From contig NZ_JAUQOP010000010.1 in NCBI RefSeq assembly GCF_030580855.1, positions 1-64,000 on the forward strand: 64,000 bases of DNA, written 5' to 3'. The notes beneath the pieces were generated by a model. That model was not told the origin of the DNA and did not search any database. It worked only from the letters and a program-made list of their open reading frames with translations. The position numbers and the translations under genes are program-made. The DNA comes from Pseudomonas citrullilanati. Lineage in GTDB: Bacteria > Pseudomonadota > Gammaproteobacteria > Pseudomonadales > Pseudomonadaceae. Below, piece by piece: positions 37,135 to 46,504 of the stretch. Each line of letters begins with the position of its first letter. The stretch's first letter is position 1.

Positions 37135-37295
37135 TTTATGACTCCTTCAACTAAATTCGTCTTGAATACGATCAAGCAGCTGGACTATGTTCCCAGGTGC
37201 CGTCGGACAGGTCTTCGGTGCAGCGGTCCAGTCGCTGCCCGGGAGCGCCCGTCCACCCAACTCTCTCAACCGCTTCGCCATGCCGGGACACGCAC

Positions 37296-38054
37296 ATGCA
37301 ACTCACTGACAAAGTAATCATTATCACTGGCGGTTGCCAGGGCCTGGGTCGCTCCATGGCCGAGTACCTGGCGCGCAAGGGCGCGAAACTGGCCCTGGTC
37401 GACCTCAGCCAGGAAAAACTCGACCAGGCGGTGGCCGCTTGCGTGGCCATAGGTGTCGAAGCCCGGGCGTACCTGTGCAACGTCGCCAATGAAGAACAAG
37501 TGTGCGACATGGTCGCCCGGGTAGCCGAGGATTTCGGCGCGATCCACGGCTTGATCAACAACGCCGGGATCCTGCGCGACGGCTTGCTGCTCAAGGTCAA
37601 GGACGGCGAGATGAGCAAGATGAGCCTGGCCCAGTGGCAAGCCGTGATCGACGTCAACCTCACCGGCGTGTTCCTGTGCACCCGCGAAGTGGCGGCGAAA
37701 ATGGTCGAGTTGAAGAACAGCGGCGCGATCATCAACATTTCCTCGATTTCCCGCGCCGGCAACGTCGGCCAGACCAACTATTCCGCCGCCAAGGCCGGCG
37801 TGGCCGCTGCCACCGTGACCTGGGCCAAGGAACTGGCGCGCTACGGCATACGCGTCGCCGGCATCGCCCCGGGGTTCATCGAGACTGAAATGACCCTGGG
37901 CATGAAACCCGAGGCCCTGGAAAAGATGACCTCGGGTATCCCGCTCAAGCGCATGGGCAGGCCCGAGGAGATCGCTCACTCGGCGGCGTACATCTTCGAG
38001 AACGACTACTACACCGGCCGGATCCTGGAGATGGATGGCGGGTTGCGGATCTAA
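37296..38054 (+). CDS. SDR-family oxidoreductase, FabG-like
   Basis: A 252-residue short-chain dehydrogenase. The nucleotide-binding [10 protein letters not shown] is at residues 11-20, NNAG near 88, the catalytic Ser in ISSISRAG, and the Tyr-Lys pair in [10 protein letters not shown]-terminal [12 protein letters not shown] ends the fold. The closest type is 3-oxoacyl-ACP reductase, but the substrate is not evident and no fatty-acid gene is adjacent. A long 5' extension of the frame to 37197 is excluded because it lacks the SDR start. Confidence 0.88.
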   Translation: MQLTDKVIIITGGCQGLGRSMAEYLARKGAKLALVDLSQEKLDQAVAACVAIGVEARAYLCNVANEEQVCDMVARVAEDFGAIHGLINNAGILRDGLLLKVKDGEMSKMSLAQWQAVIDVNLTGVFLCTREVAAKMVELKNSGAIINISSISRAGNVGQTNYSAAKAGVAAATVTWAKELARYGIRVAGIAPGFIETEMTLGMKPEALEKMTSGIPLKRMGRPEEIAHSAAYIFENDYYTGRILEMDGGLRI

Positions 38055-38072
38055 GCCCACCGCCTAACAAAA

Positions 38073-38178
38073 TCTGGGAGCGAGCCCTGGGAGCACAGCT
38101 TGCTCGCGATAGCGGTTCTACCGCCAACAAATGTGTTGTAGGTAACGCCGCCATCGCGAGCAAGCTGTGCTCCCACGG
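38073..38178. repeat. Chimeric REP doublet
   Basis: Two inverted arms with the unusual core GGGAGCACAGCTTGCTCGCG. In the left arm an extra partial copy (CTGGGAGCGAGCC) precedes the complete one, so it looks like a recombined or partly duplicated REP. Confidence 0.75.
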
Positions 38179-38212
38179 ACTTGCTCGCGCAATGGATTGT
38201 GTTACGGCTTAT

Positions 38213-39307
38213 TCAATCGTCACTGACCGTGATGTTCGGCATCGCCGGCATGGCGGCTTCCTGCAGCACGATCCGTGCGCCCACGTGGCGGGCCAGTTCC
38301 TGGTAGACCATGGCGATCTGGCTGTCCGGCTCGGCGCTCACGGTGGGCTTGCCGCCGTCGGCCTGTTCACGGATCACCATCGACAGCGGCAGCGAGGCCA
38401 GCAGTTCGACGCCGTACTGGGTCGCCAGTTTTTCCCCGCCGCCTTCGCCGAACAGGTGCTCGGCATGCCCGCAGTTCGAGCAGATGTGCACGGCCATGTT
38501 CTCCACCACACCCAGCACCGGGATGTTGACCTTGCGGAACATCTCCACACCCTTGCGTGCATCCAGCAGCGCCAGGTCCTGGGGCGTGGTGACGATCACC
38601 GCGCCGGCCACCGGGACTTTCTGCGCCAGGGTCAGCTGGATATCGCCGGTGCCTGGCGGCATGTCGATCACCAGGTAATCGAGGTCGCCCCAGGCAGTCT
38701 GCGTCACCAGTTGCAGCAGCGCCCCGGACACCATCGGCCCGCGCCAGACCATCGGTGTGTTGTCATCGGTGAGGAACGCCATGGACATGACTTCCACGCC
38801 GTGGGACTGGATCGGCACGAACCACTTCTGGTCCTTGACCTGTGGCCGGGTGCCCTCGGCGATACCGAACATGATGCCTTGGCTCGGGCCGTAGATATCG
38901 GCGTCGAGGATCCCGACCCTGGCCCCTTCACGGGCCAATGCCAGGGCCAGGTTGGCAGCGGTGGTGGACTTGCCCACGCCGCCCTTGCCCGAGGCTACGG
39001 CGATCACGTTCTTCACGTTCGCCAGCCCCGGCACCTGGGCCTGGGCCTTGTGGGCGGCGATCACGCTGGTGATGTCGACCCGGGCGGCCGCGACGCCGTC
39101 GAGGCCCTCGATCGCCATCTGCAGCATTTGCGCCCAGCCTTTCTTGAACAGGTCGGCGGCGTAGCCGATTTCCAACTGGACGCTGACGCGATCGCCCTGG
39201 ACATCGATGGCGCGCACGCATCCGGCGCTGAGCGGGTCCTGGTTCAGGTAAGGGTCGGTGTACTGGCGAAGGACGGCTTCCACCGCTGCGCGATTGACGG
39301 CGCTCAT
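38213..39307 (-). CDS. apbC: Iron-sulfur cluster carrier ApbC/Mrp
   Basis: A 364-residue P-loop ATPase that transfers Fe-S clusters. An N-terminal MIP18/DUF59-like domain covers residues 1-90 (VEAVLRQYTDPYLNQD). Deviant Walker A ASGKGGVGKSTTAANL is near residue 110, with DADIYGPSQG next. The CxxC that holds the bridging cluster is in HICSNCGHAEHLFG. The ATG at 39307 has GGAG upstream; six extra codons upstream are less likely. It diverges from metG, as in many bacteria. Confidence 0.93.
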   Translation of the reverse strand: MSAVNRAAVEAVLRQYTDPYLNQDPLSAGCVRAIDVQGDRVSVQLEIGYAADLFKKGWAQMLQMAIEGLDGVAAARVDITSVIAAHKAQAQVPGLANVKNVIAVASGKGGVGKSTTAANLALALAREGARVGILDADIYGPSQGIMFGIAEGTRPQVKDQKWFVPIQSHGVEVMSMAFLTDDNTPMVWRGPMVSGALLQLVTQTAWGDLDYLVIDMPPGTGDIQLTLAQKVPVAGAVIVTTPQDLALLDARKGVEMFRKVNIPVLGVVENMAVHICSNCGHAEHLFGEGGGEKLATQYGVELLASLPLSMVIREQADGGKPTVSAEPDSQIAMVYQELARHVGARIVLQEAAMPAMPNITVSDD

Positions 39308-39399
39308 GGGCAACTCCGATAGCAAGACTGGGAAAACAGGCCGCTATCCTACGCCGTGCATGCTGTCGTGGCGACCCGATTACCCGGGCAAACCGTTCC

Positions 39400-39531
39400 T
39401 GTGGCGAGGGGATTTATCCCCGCTGGGTGCGAAGCAGCCCTGAAATCCACTCGGTCAGTGTGCCCGGTGGACCGAGTCGACTGACTTTAGGGGCGCTTCG
39501 CCCCCCAACGGGGATAAATCCCCTCGCCACA
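39400..39531. repeat. Second-family inverted repeat, copy 2
   Basis: Same outer arms as at 18437 (TGTGGCGAGGGGATTTATCC and complement). The interior differs, containing a separate hairpin-like CGGTCAGTGTG...CCGAGTCGACTGAC segment and GGGGCGCTTCGCCCC. It occupies most of the 334 bases between apbC and metG. Confidence 0.85.
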
Positions 39532-39641
39532 ATTGCGCATGACGCAATACTTTCGCCGTTTCGAAAAAGGCTCGCGGGGTGAAATATATTTCCCGGCGCT
39601 TTATAGTGGCCGACCTCCGTTTCATCAAGTAGCCGAGCCCC

Positions 39642-41687
39642 ATGTCCGAGCCACGCAAGATCCTCGTCACCAGCGCCCTGCCCTATGCCAATGGTTCGAT
39701 TCACCTCGGCCATATGCTGGAATACATCCAGACCGATATGTGGACGCGCTTCCAGAAACATCGCGGCAACCAGTGCATCTATGTCTGCGCCGACGACGCC
39801 CACGGTTCGGCCATCATGTTGCGCGCGGAAAAGGAAGGCATCACCCCGGAACAACTGATCGCCAACGTCCAGGCCGAACACAGCGCCGACTTTGCCGAGT
39901 TCCTGGTGGATTTCGACAACTTCCACTCCACTCACGCCGAAGAAAACCGTGAGCTGTCGAGCCAGATCTACCTGAAACTGCGTGACGCCGGGCACATCGC
40001 CACCCGTTCGATCACCCAGTATTTCGACCCGGAAAAGAAAATGTTCCTGGCCGACCGCTTCATCAAGGGCACCTGCCCGAAATGCGGCACCGAAGACCAG
40101 TACGGCGACAACTGCGAAAAATGCGGCGCCACCTACGCACCGACCGACCTGAAGGACCCGAAATCGGCGATTTCCGGGGCGACGCCGGTGCTCAAGGACT
40201 CCCAGCACTTCTTCTTCAAGCTGCCGGACTTCCAGCAGATGCTGCAAACCTGGACCCGTAGCGGCACGTTGCACGACGCGGTGGCCAACAAGCTCGCCGA
40301 ATGGCTCGACGCCGGTCTGCAAGAGTGGGACATTTCCCGCGATGCGCCGTACTTCGGCTTCGAGATCCCCGGTGAGCCCGGCAAGTATTTCTACGTGTGG
40401 CTGGACGCGCCCATCGGCTACATGGCGAGCTTCAAGAACCTTTGCGACCGCACGCCGGGGCTGGACTTCGACGCGTTCTGGGGCAAGGACTCCACGGCCG
40501 AGGTGTATCACTTCATCGGCAAGGACATCGTCAACTTCCACGCGCTGTTCTGGCCCGCCATGCTCGAAGGCGCCGGTTTCCGCAAACCGACCGGTATCAA
40601 CGTGCACGGCTACCTGACCGTCAATGGCCAGAAAATGTCCAAGTCCCGCGGCACCTTCGTCAAGGCGCGGACCTACCTGGACCACCTGTCGCCGGAATAC
40701 CTGCGCTACTACTACGCAGCCAAGCTCGGCCGTGGCGTCGACGACCTGGACCTGAACCTCGACGACTTCGTGCAGAAGGTCAATTCCGACCTGGTGGGCA
40801 AGGTCGTCAACATCGCCAGCCGCTGCGCCGGCTTCATCCACAAGGGCAACGCTGGCGTTCTGGTCGCCGGTAACGCCGCGCCGGAACTGACCGACGCCTT
40901 CCTGGCCGCCGCGCCGAGCATCGCCGAGGCCTACGAGGGCCGCGACTTCGCCCGTGCCATGCGCGAGATCATGGCCCTGGCCGACCGTGCCAACGCCTGG
41001 ATCGCCGACAAGGCGCCGTGGTCGCTGGCCAAGCAGGAAGGCCAGCAGGAAGAAGTCCAGGCGATCTGCGCCCTGGGCATCAACCTGTTCCGCCAGCTGG
41101 TGATCTTCCTCAAGCCGGTGTTGCCGTTGCTGGCCGCCGATGCCGAGGCGTTCCTGAACGTCGCGCCATTGACCTGGAACGATCACCAGACCCTGCTGAG
41201 CAACCATCAACTGAACGCGTTCAAGCCACTGATGACCCGCATCGACTCCGCCAAGGTCCAAGCCATGATCGACGCCTCCAAGGAAGACCTGGCCGCCAGC
41301 CAGACCGACACCGGTGCCCCGGCCGGCAATGGCGAGCTGGCCAAGGATCCGCTGTCGCCGGAAATCGACTTCGACGCCTTTGCCGCCGTGGACCTGCGGG
41401 TGGCATTGATCGTCAAGGCCGAAGCCGTCGAAGGTGCCGACAAGCTGCTGCGCCTGACCCTGGACATCGGCGACGAGCAACGCAACGTCTTCTCCGGCAT
41501 CAAGAGCGCGTACCCGGACCCCGCCAAGCTCGAAGGCCGGCTGACGATGATGATCGCCAACCTCAAGCCGCGCAAAATGCGCTTCGGCGTGTCCGAAGGC
41601 ATGGTGATGGCGGCGGGCCCCGGCGGCGAGGAAATCTACCTGCTGAGCCCGGACAGCGGCGCCAAGCCAGGCCAGCGGATCAAGTAA
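39642..41687 (+). CDS. metG: Methionyl-tRNA synthetase
   Basis: A 681-residue class I synthetase. HIGH-type motif IHLGHMLEY near residue 21, zinc-binding CPKCG and CEKCG (about 145-165), and KMSKSRGTF (about 330). A C-terminal EMAP-type tRNA-binding domain covers the last 110 residues ([26 protein letters not shown]). It charges initiator and elongator tRNA-Met. The length equals other long proteobacterial MetG enzymes. A terminator hairpin follows. Confidence 0.98.
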   Translation: MSEPRKILVTSALPYANGSIHLGHMLEYIQTDMWTRFQKHRGNQCIYVCADDAHGSAIMLRAEKEGITPEQLIANVQAEHSADFAEFLVDFDNFHSTHAEENRELSSQIYLKLRDAGHIATRSITQYFDPEKKMFLADRFIKGTCPKCGTEDQYGDNCEKCGATYAPTDLKDPKSAISGATPVLKDSQHFFFKLPDFQQMLQTWTRSGTLHDAVANKLAEWLDAGLQEWDISRDAPYFGFEIPGEPGKYFYVWLDAPIGYMASFKNLCDRTPGLDFDAFWGKDSTAEVYHFIGKDIVNFHALFWPAMLEGAGFRKPTGINVHGYLTVNGQKMSKSRGTFVKARTYLDHLSPEYLRYYYAAKLGRGVDDLDLNLDDFVQKVNSDLVGKVVNIASRCAGFIHKGNAGVLVAGNAAPELTDAFLAAAPSIAEAYEGRDFARAMREIMALADRANAWIADKAPWSLAKQEGQQEEVQAICALGINLFRQLVIFLKPVLPLLAADAEAFLNVAPLTWNDHQTLLSNHQLNAFKPLMTRIDSAKVQAMIDASKEDLAASQTDTGAPAGNGELAKDPLSPEIDFDAFAAVDLRVALIVKAEAVEGADKLLRLTLDIGDEQRNVFSGIKSAYPDPAKLEGRLTMMIANLKPRKMRFGVSEGMVMAAGPGGEEIYLLSPDSGAKPGQRIK

Positions 41688-41707
41688 CGCCACGGCGCGC
41701 TGCACCG

Positions 41708-41744
41708 ATCCCACAGTCGCTTTGCAGGCGGCTGTGGGATTTTC
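41708..41744 (+). terminator. Terminator of metG
   Basis: ATCCCACAG / CTGTGGGAT stem followed by TTTTC, 20 bases after the stop codon. Confidence 0.8.
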
Positions 41745-41817
41745 ATATCTGGCCCACCCTGCTCCCGTGGCGGATAATGCCTCATCTTGTAACAGGCCCT
41801 TTGCCGCCCCTACGTCC

Positions 41818-42390
41818 ATGACCGAACTCTTCCTCACACTGTTCAGCGCGGCCCTGATCAACAACCTGGTGTTGCATTGGCCATTGGGCGTCGATCCGCT
41901 GCTGGCCGCCGATGGCAGGCGCCAGGTCCACGCCCTGGGCCTGGCGACGACGGGCCTGATGCTGGCGGTCGGCACCCTGGGTTATCTGCTCGATCATTGG
42001 CTGCTGGTGCCGACCCAACTGACGGCGCTGCGCCTGTTGGTCTGGCTGTCATTGAGCGTGTTGCTGATCGGCCCGTTGCTGCGCGCGCTGGCCCGTTGGT
42101 TGCCGGCATGGCCGTTCGACGGGTTGTGGCCGCTGCTGCTGGGCAATGCCGGCGTCCTGGGCATCACCCTGCTCAATGGCGAGGATGATTCGGGACTGGG
42201 CCACGCCGTCGCCCTGGGCCTGGGGGGCGGGTTGGGTTTCTGGCTGGTGCTGGGCCTGTTCGAGGACCTGCGCCAGCGCACCCTCACTCACCCTGTTGCC
42301 CTGCCCTTCCGGGGCCTGCCGATTCAGTTGATCAGCGCCGGACTGATGGCGGTGGCTTTTCTCGGATTGCGCGGGCTGGTCAAGTCATGA
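41818..42390 (+). CDS. rsxA: Rnf/Rsx complex subunit A-like, cysteine-free
   Basis: A 190-residue membrane protein with six predicted helices, the RnfA length and start ([19 protein letters not shown]). In RnfA of other bacteria two cysteines, one in LGLCP near residue 25 and one in TNCAVLG near 108, help hold a membrane [2Fe-2S] cluster. Here these segments read LGVDP and LGNAGVLG, and the protein contains no cysteine at all. It therefore cannot bind that cluster in the usual way. It starts an A-B-D-G-E-nth operon and overlaps rsxB by four bases. Confidence 0.85.
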   Translation: MTELFLTLFSAALINNLVLHWPLGVDPLLAADGRRQVHALGLATTGLMLAVGTLGYLLDHWLLVPTQLTALRLLVWLSLSVLLIGPLLRALARWLPAWPFDGLWPLLLGNAGVLGITLLNGEDDSGLGHAVALGLGGGLGFWLVLGLFEDLRQRTLTHPVALPFRGLPIQLISAGLMAVAFLGLRGLVKS

Positions 42391-43412
42391 GCCTGATTCA
42401 AACTATCGACGCCCTGCTGCCGCAAACCCAATGCGGCAAATGCGGGCATCCAGGGTGCAAGCCCTACGCCGAAGGCATCGCCGCGGGCGAGCCGATCAAC
42501 AAGTGCCCGCCGGGTGGACAGGAAACCATCGCGGCCCTGGCCGAGCTGATGAACGTGCCGGTGCTGGAACTGGACGCCAGCCGCGGCGCGGCGCCGGCGC
42601 AAATCGCCTTTATCCGTGAGGCCGAGTGCATCGGCTGCACCAAGTGCATCCAGGCCTGTCCGGTGGATGCGATTGTCGGCGCGGCCAAGCTGATGCACAC
42701 CGTGCTCATCGACGAGTGCACCGGCTGCGACCTGTGCGTGGCGCCCTGCCCGGTCGACTGCATCGAGATGCGGCCCTTGCCGGCAGCGGGCGTGCTGCCG
42801 ATTGTCGGCAGCCTGGCATTCAGCCTCGAAGAACAACAGGCCCGCGCGGCCAAACGCAACCATGCCCGCCGGCGCTTCGAACAGCGCAATGCGCGTTTGC
42901 GTCGTGAAGAAGAGCAGCGCCAGGCCGAACGCCTGGCACGCACCCAACGCGCCGCCCAGGCCCAAGCTCAACCCCAGGCGCTCGACCCGGTGCAAGCCGC
43001 ATTGGAACGGGTGCGGGCGCAAAAAGCCGCCAGCGTCGACGCTGCCTTGAAAAAAGCCAAGGTCGACCTGGCCATGAGCCGGGCGCAATTGAACAAATCC
43101 TTGAAGGCCTTCGGTCACCCTCCGACCTTCGAGCAGCAATCGCAACTGATCGTGCTGCAACGCCAATTCGAAGCTGCAGAGCAGGCGCTGATGCAACTTG
43201 AAAGTGCCACGCCCCAGGCGGCTCCAACGTCCGCTCCAGCCCCCGCACCGACGCAGGACGCCGACCTGAAGCGAGCCAAGATCCAATTGGCGATGCGCCG
43301 TGCCGAACTCAGCAAGGCGCGCGCGGCGGCGGCCCCGGCAGACCAGATCTCGGCATTGGAACAAGCGGTGCAAGCCGCCGAGCGCCAGGTGGACACCCAT
43401 GTCACGCCCTGA
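42387..43412 (+). CDS. rsxB: Rnf/Rsx complex subunit B-like ferredoxin with long tail
   Basis: A 341-residue iron-sulfur protein. Cys16, Cys19, Cys24 and Cys40 match the RnfB Fes domain. Two ferredoxin motifs follow ([12 protein letters not shown] at 81-92 and [12 protein letters not shown] at 111-122). Unlike E. coli RsxB it lacks the N-terminal membrane helix and starts directly at the Fes domain. From about residue 145 a 200-residue Ala/Gln/Arg coiled-coil tail contains repeat-like units ([36 protein letters not shown]), reminiscent of the C-terminal repeats of RnfC. ATGA overlap with rsxA. Confidence 0.88.
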   Translation: MSLIQTIDALLPQTQCGKCGHPGCKPYAEGIAAGEPINKCPPGGQETIAALAELMNVPVLELDASRGAAPAQIAFIREAECIGCTKCIQACPVDAIVGAAKLMHTVLIDECTGCDLCVAPCPVDCIEMRPLPAAGVLPIVGSLAFSLEEQQARAAKRNHARRRFEQRNARLRREEEQRQAERLARTQRAAQAQAQPQALDPVQAALERVRAQKAASVDAALKKAKVDLAMSRAQLNKSLKAFGHPPTFEQQSQLIVLQRQFEAAEQALMQLESATPQAAPTSAPAPAPTQDADLKRAKIQLAMRRAELSKARAAAAPADQISALEQAVQAAERQVDTHVTP

Positions 43413-44385
43413 GCCCGTAGACGATCGATTGCGCCCAGCCATGCAGCGGGTGCTGCTGGCGACGCTGCCGGGCGTGTTGGCGCTGCTGTGGTTCCAGGGC
43501 TGGGGCATCGCGCTGAACCTGTTGCTGGCCGGCCTGACCGCGCTGGCAGTCGAAGCGATGGTGCTGCGCCTGCGCGGCCGACCGCTTGCCCCTGAGCTGT
43601 ACGATGGCAGTGCGCTGGTCAGCGCCACCCTACTGGCCCTGGCCCTGCCGGCGTATGGCCCCTGGTGGCTGACCGTCACGGCGGTGGCCTGCGCCCTGCT
43701 GTTTGGCAAACACCTGTGGGGCGGCGTCGGCACCAACCCGTTCAACCCGGCCATGCTCGGCTACGCCTTGGTCCTGGTGGCGTTTCCTGCCCACCTGAGT
43801 CAATGGCCGGCGCCCCACGGCATGGGCTTGCTGGACGGCCTGCACCAGGTGTTCGGCGTGCCACCGGCGCCCGACGCCTGGGCCGGGGCAACCGCATTGG
43901 ACAGCCTGCGGATCAACCGGAGCCTGACCATGGATGAGCTGTTCGCCCACGACCCGGCGTTTGGCCATTTCGGTGGCCGGGGCGCCGAATGGGTCAACCT
44001 GGCGTTCCTGGCGGGCGGCCTGTTCCTGCTGCAGCAACGGGTGTTCAGTTGGCACGCACCGGTGGGCATGCTGGCAAGCCTGTTCCTTGTCAGCCTGCTC
44101 TGCTGGAACGGGTCAGGCTCCGATTCCCACGGCTCGCCACTGTTTCACCTGCTCACCGGCGCAACCATGCTCGGCGCGTTTTTCATCGTGACCGAACCGG
44201 TTTCGGGCGCCAAGGCGGCGCTCGCTCGCCTGCTGTTCGGCGCCGGCGTAGGGCTGCTGACCTACGCCATACGCACCTGGGGAAGCTACCCCGACGGCGT
44301 GGCGTTTGCGGTGTTGCTGATGAACCTCGGCGTCCCGGCGCTGGACCGCCTGGCCGATGCGCGACAACGGCGGCAACCGGTATGA
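43399..44385 (+). CDS. rsxD: Rnf/Rsx complex subunit D
   Basis: A 328-residue membrane protein with about ten helices, RnfD/NqrB family. The covalent FMN site is still recognisable as [13 protein letters not shown] near residue 155 (consensus D-x-x-S/T-G-A-T, the last Thr carrying FMN). The ATG at 43399 overlaps the end of rsxB by 14 bases. No rnfC lies between B and D, where it normally sits. Confidence 0.88.
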   Translation: MSRPEPVDDRLRPAMQRVLLATLPGVLALLWFQGWGIALNLLLAGLTALAVEAMVLRLRGRPLAPELYDGSALVSATLLALALPAYGPWWLTVTAVACALLFGKHLWGGVGTNPFNPAMLGYALVLVAFPAHLSQWPAPHGMGLLDGLHQVFGVPPAPDAWAGATALDSLRINRSLTMDELFAHDPAFGHFGGRGAEWVNLAFLAGGLFLLQQRVFSWHAPVGMLASLFLVSLLCWNGSGSDSHGSPLFHLLTGATMLGAFFIVTEPVSGAKAALARLLFGAGVGLLTYAIRTWGSYPDGVAFAVLLMNLGVPALDRLADARQRRQPV

Positions 44386-44990
44386 ACAACCCCGGCGGCG
44401 TGGCCATCCTGATCGGGCTGATTGCCCTCGGCAGCGGTGCCACGTACCTCGCGCACCTGAGCACGGCCGGGCGCATCGAGGCCCAGCGCCAGGCAAAGGA
44501 GAATCGCGCCCTGCTCGAAGTATTGCCGCAGGAGCGTTACGACAACCAACCGTTGGCCCAGCCGGTGATGGCGGCTGCGGTGCCCCTGGCCCATAGCACG
44601 CTGCTGGCGGCCTACCGGGCCACTCGCGCCGGCCAGCCCAGCGCGCTCCTGATGCGCAGCCAGGCGGCAGGCTACGAAGGCAGCATCGAACTGCTGATCG
44701 CGATCGACGTACAAGGCCGCCTGCTGGGCGTAAAAACCCTGCATCAGTCCGAAACACCCGGCCTGGGCGCGGCGATTGCCGGATGGCCGAACGCCTGGTT
44801 GCAAACCTTCACCGGCCAATCACGCCAGCAGACGGGCGACAGCGCCTGGGCGTTGAAAAAGGACGGCGGGGCATTCGACCAACTGGCCGGCGCCACCGTG
44901 ACGTCCCGGGCCGTTCTCGAAGCGGTCCACGACGCACTGCGCTACTTCGACGAGCACAGGGCCCAACTGACCGGAGCGGCGGATGAATAA
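44382..44990 (+). CDS. rsxG: Rnf/Rsx complex subunit G
   Basis: A 202-residue periplasmic flavoprotein anchored by one N-terminal helix (about 4-24). The FMN-binding domain ends with DQLAGATVTSRAVLEAV, the RnfG/NqrC flavinylation motif with Ala instead of Ser/Thr before GAT. It overlaps rsxD by four bases and rsxE by eight, so the operon is tightly coupled. Confidence 0.87.
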   Translation: MNNPGGVAILIGLIALGSGATYLAHLSTAGRIEAQRQAKENRALLEVLPQERYDNQPLAQPVMAAAVPLAHSTLLAAYRATRAGQPSALLMRSQAAGYEGSIELLIAIDVQGRLLGVKTLHQSETPGLGAAIAGWPNAWLQTFTGQSRQQTGDSAWALKKDGGAFDQLAGATVTSRAVLEAVHDALRYFDEHRAQLTGAADE

Positions 44991-45516
44991 ACCCTGGGCC
45001 CTGACACGCGGGCTGCTGCTCGTCCCGTTGATCGGCGCGACCGCCTCGTTGACCGGTGCACTGGGAACAGCGTTGGCCTGGGCCTTGGTCACCATGGTTC
45101 ATGGCGCGGCGATGGATACTGTGCGACACCGCCTGACCGCGCATCAAGGCTTGCTCGCCTGCGTCGTGCTGGCCGCCACCCTCACCGCGTGCGCAGGCTT
45201 GTTCCTGAAGGCCTGGGTACCGGAACCGTACCGGGTGTCGGACCTCTATCTGGGCTGGATCGCCTTGAGCTGCGTGGTGCTGGAGCGACAAGACACCTTC
45301 ATTGGGCGCCGCCTGCTCGCCCGCCTCGGGCTGGCTGGCCTGTTCGGCCTCTGGATGCTCGGGCTGGGCGCCGCGCGCGAATTGATCGGCCGCGGCCTGC
45401 CCCTGGCCTCGCTTGCCCCGGGCGGGTTCATCCTGCTCGGCCTGTTGCTGGCGGCCCGCCAGGCCTGGACGGCCGCCAGACCTCATTCACCCACCAAGGA
45501 CACGCCGCGCTCATGA
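44983..45516 (+). CDS. rsxE: Rnf/Rsx complex subunit E-like, shortened
   Basis: A 177-residue membrane protein, shorter than typical RnfE (about 200-230). The N-terminal segment is cut back. The first conserved Cys (LGLCPLL in E. coli) is lost: the aligned stretch reads LLLVPLIG. The second is kept as Cys97 (ALSCVVLERQDTF, aligning with TNCIVVGRAEAF). C-terminal REL and LAPGGFILLGLLLA are typical. With the cysteine-free RnfA, the intramembrane cluster is probably gone. Confidence 0.82.
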   Translation: MNKPWALTRGLLLVPLIGATASLTGALGTALAWALVTMVHGAAMDTVRHRLTAHQGLLACVVLAATLTACAGLFLKAWVPEPYRVSDLYLGWIALSCVVLERQDTFIGRRLLARLGLAGLFGLWMLGLGAARELIGRGLPLASLAPGGFILLGLLLAARQAWTAARPHSPTKDTPRS

Positions 45517-46151
45517 ACGCCGCAAAACGCCTGGAAATATTTCGTCGCTTTCACGAGGACAACCCGGAACCGAAGACCGAGCTGGCCTACTCCTCGCCGT
45601 TCGAGCTGTTGATCGCGGTAATCCTGTCCGCGCAGTCCACCGATGTCGGCGTCAACAAGGCCACGGCCAAGCTGTTCCCGGTGGCCAACACGCCGGAGGC
45701 GATCCATGCCCTGGGCGTCGAGGGGCTGTCCGAGTACATCAAGACCATCGGCCTGTTCAACAGCAAGGCCAAGAACGTCATCGAAACCTGCCGCCTGTTG
45801 ATCGAACGCCACGGCAGCGAAGTCCCGCAGACCCGCGAAGCCCTGGAGGCCCTCCCGGGCGTCGGCCGCAAGACCGCCAACGTGGTGCTCAACACCGCGT
45901 TCCGGCAACTGACCATGGCGGTCGACACGCATATCTTCCGCGTCAGCAACCGTACCGGGCTGGCCCCAGGCAAGAACGTGGTGGAAGTGGAGCGCAAGCT
46001 CATGAAGTTCGTGCCCAAGGAATTTCTCCTCGATTCCCACCACTGGCTGATTCTTCACGGGCGCTATGTATGCCTGGCCCGCAAGCCTCGCTGCGGCAGC
46101 TGCCGGATCGAAGATTTATGCGAATACAAGCACAAGACTTCCGATGATTGA
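45513..46151 (+). CDS. nth: Endonuclease III
   Basis: A 212-residue bifunctional DNA glycosylase/AP-lyase for oxidised pyrimidines. The helix-hairpin-helix LPGVGRKTANVV carries the catalytic Lys, and the catalytic Asp is in MAVDTHIFRVSNR. The C-terminal [4Fe-4S] motif C-x6-C-x2-C-x5-C is in CLARKPRCGSCRIEDLC. Its ATG overlaps the rsxE stop by four bases. The nth-rnf linkage is widespread in gammaproteobacteria. Confidence 0.96.
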   Translation: MNAAKRLEIFRRFHEDNPEPKTELAYSSPFELLIAVILSAQSTDVGVNKATAKLFPVANTPEAIHALGVEGLSEYIKTIGLFNSKAKNVIETCRLLIERHGSEVPQTREALEALPGVGRKTANVVLNTAFRQLTMAVDTHIFRVSNRTGLAPGKNVVEVERKLMKFVPKEFLLDSHHWLILHGRYVCLARKPRCGSCRIEDLCEYKHKTSDD

Positions 46152-46230
46152 GGCGCTATTGGTTTTATTGATTGGTCGATTGAAAAAATCTTTTTTACCC
46201 GCCCGTGGTTTATCGATATAAGGAGCGCCA

Positions 46231-46311
46231 ATGGCAGTCTTAGCCTGGAGTCGAACCCATGAGTACTGGCAAAGAACAACTGGATGTAGAAGACGATTTC
46301 ATCGCCGTTGA
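46231..46311 (+). CDS. Possible 26-aa upstream ORF overlapping the PA3496-like gene
   Basis: An ORF that starts eight bases after a strong AAGGAG and runs, in another frame, over the start of the 60-aa gene at 46259, ending 53 bases inside it. The predicted peptide (MAVLAWSRTHEYWQRTTG...) is basic and has rare codons. Translation here could feed or control initiation at 46259, whose own ribosome-binding site is weak. It could also be that the strong site simply is not used. Confidence 0.3.
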   Translation: MAVLAWSRTHEYWQRTTGCRRRFHRR

Positions 46312-46441
46312 GTCCGACGACGCGGAACCTGTGGTCGTGGAAGTGGCGAAAACCAACCTGAGCAAACGCCGCACCATCGATAACCTGCTGGAAGAACGCC
46401 GCTTGCAGAAGCAGTTGGCCGATTACGACTTCGACCTGTGA
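46259..46441 (+). CDS. Small conserved acidic protein, PA3496-like
   Basis: A 60-residue protein. An acidic N-terminal half (DVEDDFIAVESDDAEP) leads to a basic helix (KTNLSKRRTIDNLLEERRLQKQL) and the C-terminal DYDFDL. I recall this as the PA3496-type protein found next to nth in many pseudomonads. The function is unknown; the charge split suggests protein or nucleic-acid binding. A clear terminator follows. Confidence 0.75.
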   Translation: MSTGKEQLDVEDDFIAVESDDAEPVVVEVAKTNLSKRRTIDNLLEERRLQKQLADYDFDL

Positions 46442-46453
46442 CCCCTGGCACCT

Positions 46454-46480
46454 AAAAGCCTCCCTGCTGGAGGCTTTTTT
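46454..46480. terminator. Bidirectional terminator
   Basis: AAAAGCCTCC / GGAGGCTTTT with a five-base loop, T-run on the right and A-run on the left. Shared by the small gene and the convergent regulator gene. Confidence 0.9.
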
Positions 46481-46504
46481 ATTGGCTACGGATGGCCGCC
46501 GGGC

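Noticed and set aside
39414..41975. 853-codon open frame antisense to metG
   Set aside because: A shadow of metG. It crosses an inverted repeat and an intergenic region and has no recognisable domain.
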